From assembly GCA_036389275.1 (NCBI GenBank), contig DASVQE010000012.1, forward strand, positions 1 to 64,000: a stretch of DNA of 64,000 bases, in the 5' to 3' direction. Origin of the DNA: QHVT01 sp036389275. Its GTDB lineage: Bacteria > Acidobacteriota > Thermoanaerobaculia > Gp7-AA8. A program made the position numbers and the translations under genes. The notes under the pieces were generated by a model that did no database searches, was not told the DNA's origin, and saw only the letters and a program-made list of their open reading frames with translations. Position 1 is the first letter of the stretch. The number at the start of each line of letters is the position of its first letter. Positions 62,099 through 64,000 of this stretch are shown here, in pieces.

Positions 62099-64000
62099 AT
62101 GGCGTTGGGGCTTTATCTCGGGACGGCGGCGGTCCTCTTGTTGCTCGCGCATCGCTTGGTGACGCCGGTGAGCCGTGCGGCGGCGCTCGTGTTGATCGTG
62201 CTGCCGATGCTCTTCACCGGGTATGCGCTTGTCACCGGCGGCGTGTATGGGCCGATCGACCATCCGTATCAATCGCAGCCGCTCGAAGCATTGAAATCGA
62301 TGTATGGCATCGGCCCGCAGCACAACATCGCCTTGACGGACGTCTACGCGCAGATGTTTCCGTGGAAGCGGGTCGTGCAGCTCTCGTATGCGAGAGGCGA
62401 GTGGCCGCTCTGGAATCCGTACATGCTCTGCGGCCATCTCCTGGCCGCGGCGGCGCAGCCGGCTGCGTATAGTCCGTTCACCATCCTCGGATGCCTGCTG
62501 CCGGTGGCGCAGAGCTTCACCTTCGGCGCGGCCATCGCGTTTTTCCTGGCGGCGTTGACCGCGTTTCTGCTCGCGCGTGAGTTGCGTTGCACCGAAGGCG
62601 CGGCGCTGATTGGCGCGGCTGCGTGGACCTGCTCCACCTCGATCATCATGTACATCCAGACGCCGCTCGGCACCTCGTGGGCGATGGCGCCGCTGGTGCT
62701 GCTCGCGGCGAAGCGCATCGTCCGCGAGCCGGGCATCCGCTCCGGCGCTCTGCTCGCGTTCGCGCTCACGCTCATCCTCCTGCTCGGCCATCCGGAGAGC
62801 GTGCTGCTCGTGGTGCTGGTCGGGTCGGGGTGGGCGCTCTTCGACATCGTGCACACGCGCGCGCATCCGCTGCGGCCGATCGTGACCGCCTTCGCCGCCG
62901 GCGCGATCGCGCTGCTGCTCTGCGCCATCCAACTGCTGCCGCTGCAGGAAGCGGTACTCCAATCGGGCGAATACGAGTACAAGTCGAAATATTGGGCGAA
63001 CACCGACCGCGCCGCGCCGCCGATGCAGGTGGTGGCGAACCTCGCCACCGACTTGGTCCCGTACCTCTATCTCCGCAAGTGGAGCGATCCGGAACTGCCG
63101 TTGCCGAAAGCGGAGAGCTTCGCCGTCGGCAGCATCGCGCTCGCGCTCGCGGTCTACGCCGTCGCCCGCCGCCGCACCGCCGAGACGACCTTCCTGGCGA
63201 TCGCCATCGTCCTCAGCATCGCCGTCACCATCGCCTGGGGTCCGGCGGTGAATGCGCTGCAGCACGTTCCGCTGCTGAAGATCACCCACAACGAGCGACT
63301 CGCATTCGCCGCCGCGCTGCTGCTGTCGATGCTCGCCGCAATGGGCGTCGACGAACTGATGACGCGCCGCGATGCGCGCGCGGCCGCCGCTGTTTTCCTG
63401 ACGACGCTCGCGCTCCTCGGCCTCGCCACCTGGTGGCTCACCCAACACGTCACGCTCGCGGAGCTGCCCAACGACTGGGGCACCTACAAAATCCCGGCGG
63501 AGCTCCTCGGGCTCGCGCTGGCGATCGCCGTCGTCCTCGCCCGGCGCGCCACCGTGCCGCTGCTGCTCGCGCTGCTCATCGCCCAGCGCGTTGTCTCCGA
63601 CGCCGGCGCGCAGAAAACCTTTCCGGCGCGCGCAGCCTATCCGCGCATCGCCCTCTTCGATGCACTGCGCGACGTGCGCGAGCCCTTCCGCATCGTCGGA
63701 CTGCGCTACGCGCTCATCCCGGCCACGAGCGTCTTCTACGGACTCGAAGATGCGCGCGGCTACGAGGCCATCACGTTCTGGCCGACGGCGAAGACGTTTC
63801 CGCTCTGGTGTCAGCACCAGCCGATCTGGTTCAACCGCGTCGACGATCTCACGCGGCCGTTCCTCTCATTCCTCAACGTCCGCTACGCCGTCGCCGCCGC
63901 GGACGAAGCGATTCCGCCCGGCTGGCATCGCGTGGCCGCGCAACCCGGCTCGATGCTGCTCGAGAACGAGCACGCCATCGAGCGCATCTTCGTGCCGCGC
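62099..64000 (+). CDS. YfhO-like multi-pass membrane protein, partial (3' end beyond window)
   Basis: At least 634 aa, open to the last base. About twelve helices (LGTAAVLLLLAHRLVTPVSR, AAALVLIVLPMLFTGYALV) with the YfhO-type pattern after the first helices: LTDVYAQMFPWKRVVQLSYA, RGEWPLWNPYMLCGHLLAAA, AQPAAYSPF. Such proteins are putative glycosyltransferase-like factors for cell-envelope polymer modification. The C-terminal outer domain (FLNVRYAVAAADEAIPPGWH) has begun. The ATG at 62099 starts 22 nt after the palindromic element. Confidence 0.85.
   Translation, partial: MALGLYLGTAAVLLLLAHRLVTPVSRAAALVLIVLPMLFTGYALVTGGVYGPIDHPYQSQPLEALKSMYGIGPQHNIALTDVYAQMFPWKRVVQLSYARGEWPLWNPYMLCGHLLAAAAQPAAYSPFTILGCLLPVAQSFTFGAAIAFFLAALTAFLLARELRCTEGAALIGAAAWTCSTSIIMYIQTPLGTSWAMAPLVLLAAKRIVREPGIRSGALLAFALTLILLLGHPESVLLVVLVGSGWALFDIVHTRAHPLRPIVTAFAAGAIALLLCAIQLLPLQEAVLQSGEYEYKSKYWANTDRAAPPMQVVANLATDLVPYLYLRKWSDPELPLPKAESFAVGSIALALAVYAVARRRTAETTFLAIAIVLSIAVTIAWGPAVNALQHVPLLKITHNERLAFAAALLLSMLAAMGVDELMTRRDARAAAAVFLTTLALLGLATWWLTQHVTLAELPNDWGTYKIPAELLGLALAIAVVLARRATVPLLLALLIAQRVVSDAGAQKTFPARAAYPRIALFDALRDVREPFRIVGLRYALIPATSVFYGLEDARGYEAITFWPTAKTFPLWCQHQPIWFNRVDDLTRPFLSFLNVRYAVAAADEAIPPGWHRVAAQPGSMLLENEHAIERIFVPR

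Overview
The window is 64 kb of compact, high-GC bacterial chromosome (roughly two-thirds G+C by eye, not computed). I find no rRNA, tRNA, CRISPR array, prophage or insertion sequence, and no gene-free stretch above 300 bp. The gene content suggests Acidobacteriota or a close relative: a TonB-dependent receptor with an N-terminal carboxypeptidase-regulatory-like domain, many secreted BNR-type repeat proteins, a sulfatase-TPR lipoprotein, a SpoIIE phosphatase, SpmA/SpmB without other sporulation genes, and FecR with an ECF sigma factor. That is an inference from gene style; no marker gene for taxonomy is present.

Layout. 0-6 kb: threonine/serine dehydratase, SRPBCC protein plus zinc alcohol dehydrogenase (frameshifted), DUF1223 and DHH phosphoesterase with overlapping divergent starts, and an Lrp regulator with an EamA exporter. 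6.3-9.3 kb: a fusion of Ser/Thr kinase, [2Fe-2S] ferredoxin, degenerate class III cyclase and globin, followed by a small unknown gene and a free [2Fe-2S] ferredoxin. 9.3-15.3 kb: BNR lipoprotein, a 649-aa unknown, and a cytosolic-looking subtilase with a separate I9-type inhibitor. 15.3-18.5 kb: a complete N-degron operon, clpS-clpA-aat. 18.5-24.2 kb: DUF2914 protein, peptide-binding lipoprotein with dipeptidase E, and an operon of lipoprotein, Nramp-related transporter and two PRC-barrel proteins. 24.2-30 kb: BNR lipoprotein with a secreted LanC-like protein, two small proteins and a UvrD-family helicase. 30-36 kb: two-component system, TonB-dependent receptor with a clear terminator, and a small P-loop kinase. 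36-45 kb: SpoIIE phosphatase, sulfatase-TPR and DUF1801 operon; spmA-spmB with two membrane proteins; a lipoprotein with a 42-aa gene. 45-52 kb: lysA, D-aminoacylase and permease operon, divergent from thyA-folA, then an MFS transporter. 52-59.4 kb: intradiol dioxygenase-like protein, ECF sigma and FecR, YceI, gamma carbonic anhydrase, aspS, aroB, and a histidine kinase. 59.4-64 kb: PBP1A and a YfhO-like membrane protein cut by the window end.

Four points stand out. (1) The kinase fusion joins two cofactor-binding modules, and its cyclase domain has lost the usual catalytic residues. (2) A family of about 150-175-bp palindromic elements sits within about 12 nt of gene stop codons at four places; other palindromic short-repeat arrays occupy divergent promoter regions. 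(3) Two near-identical ECF-type promoters flank the ECF/FecR genes. (4) Many genes have a -10-like hexamer only 6-11 nt before the start codon and no Shine-Dalgarno, which suggests leaderless mRNAs. Three genes are broken by single-base indels in or beside G/C runs, more likely assembly error than decay.
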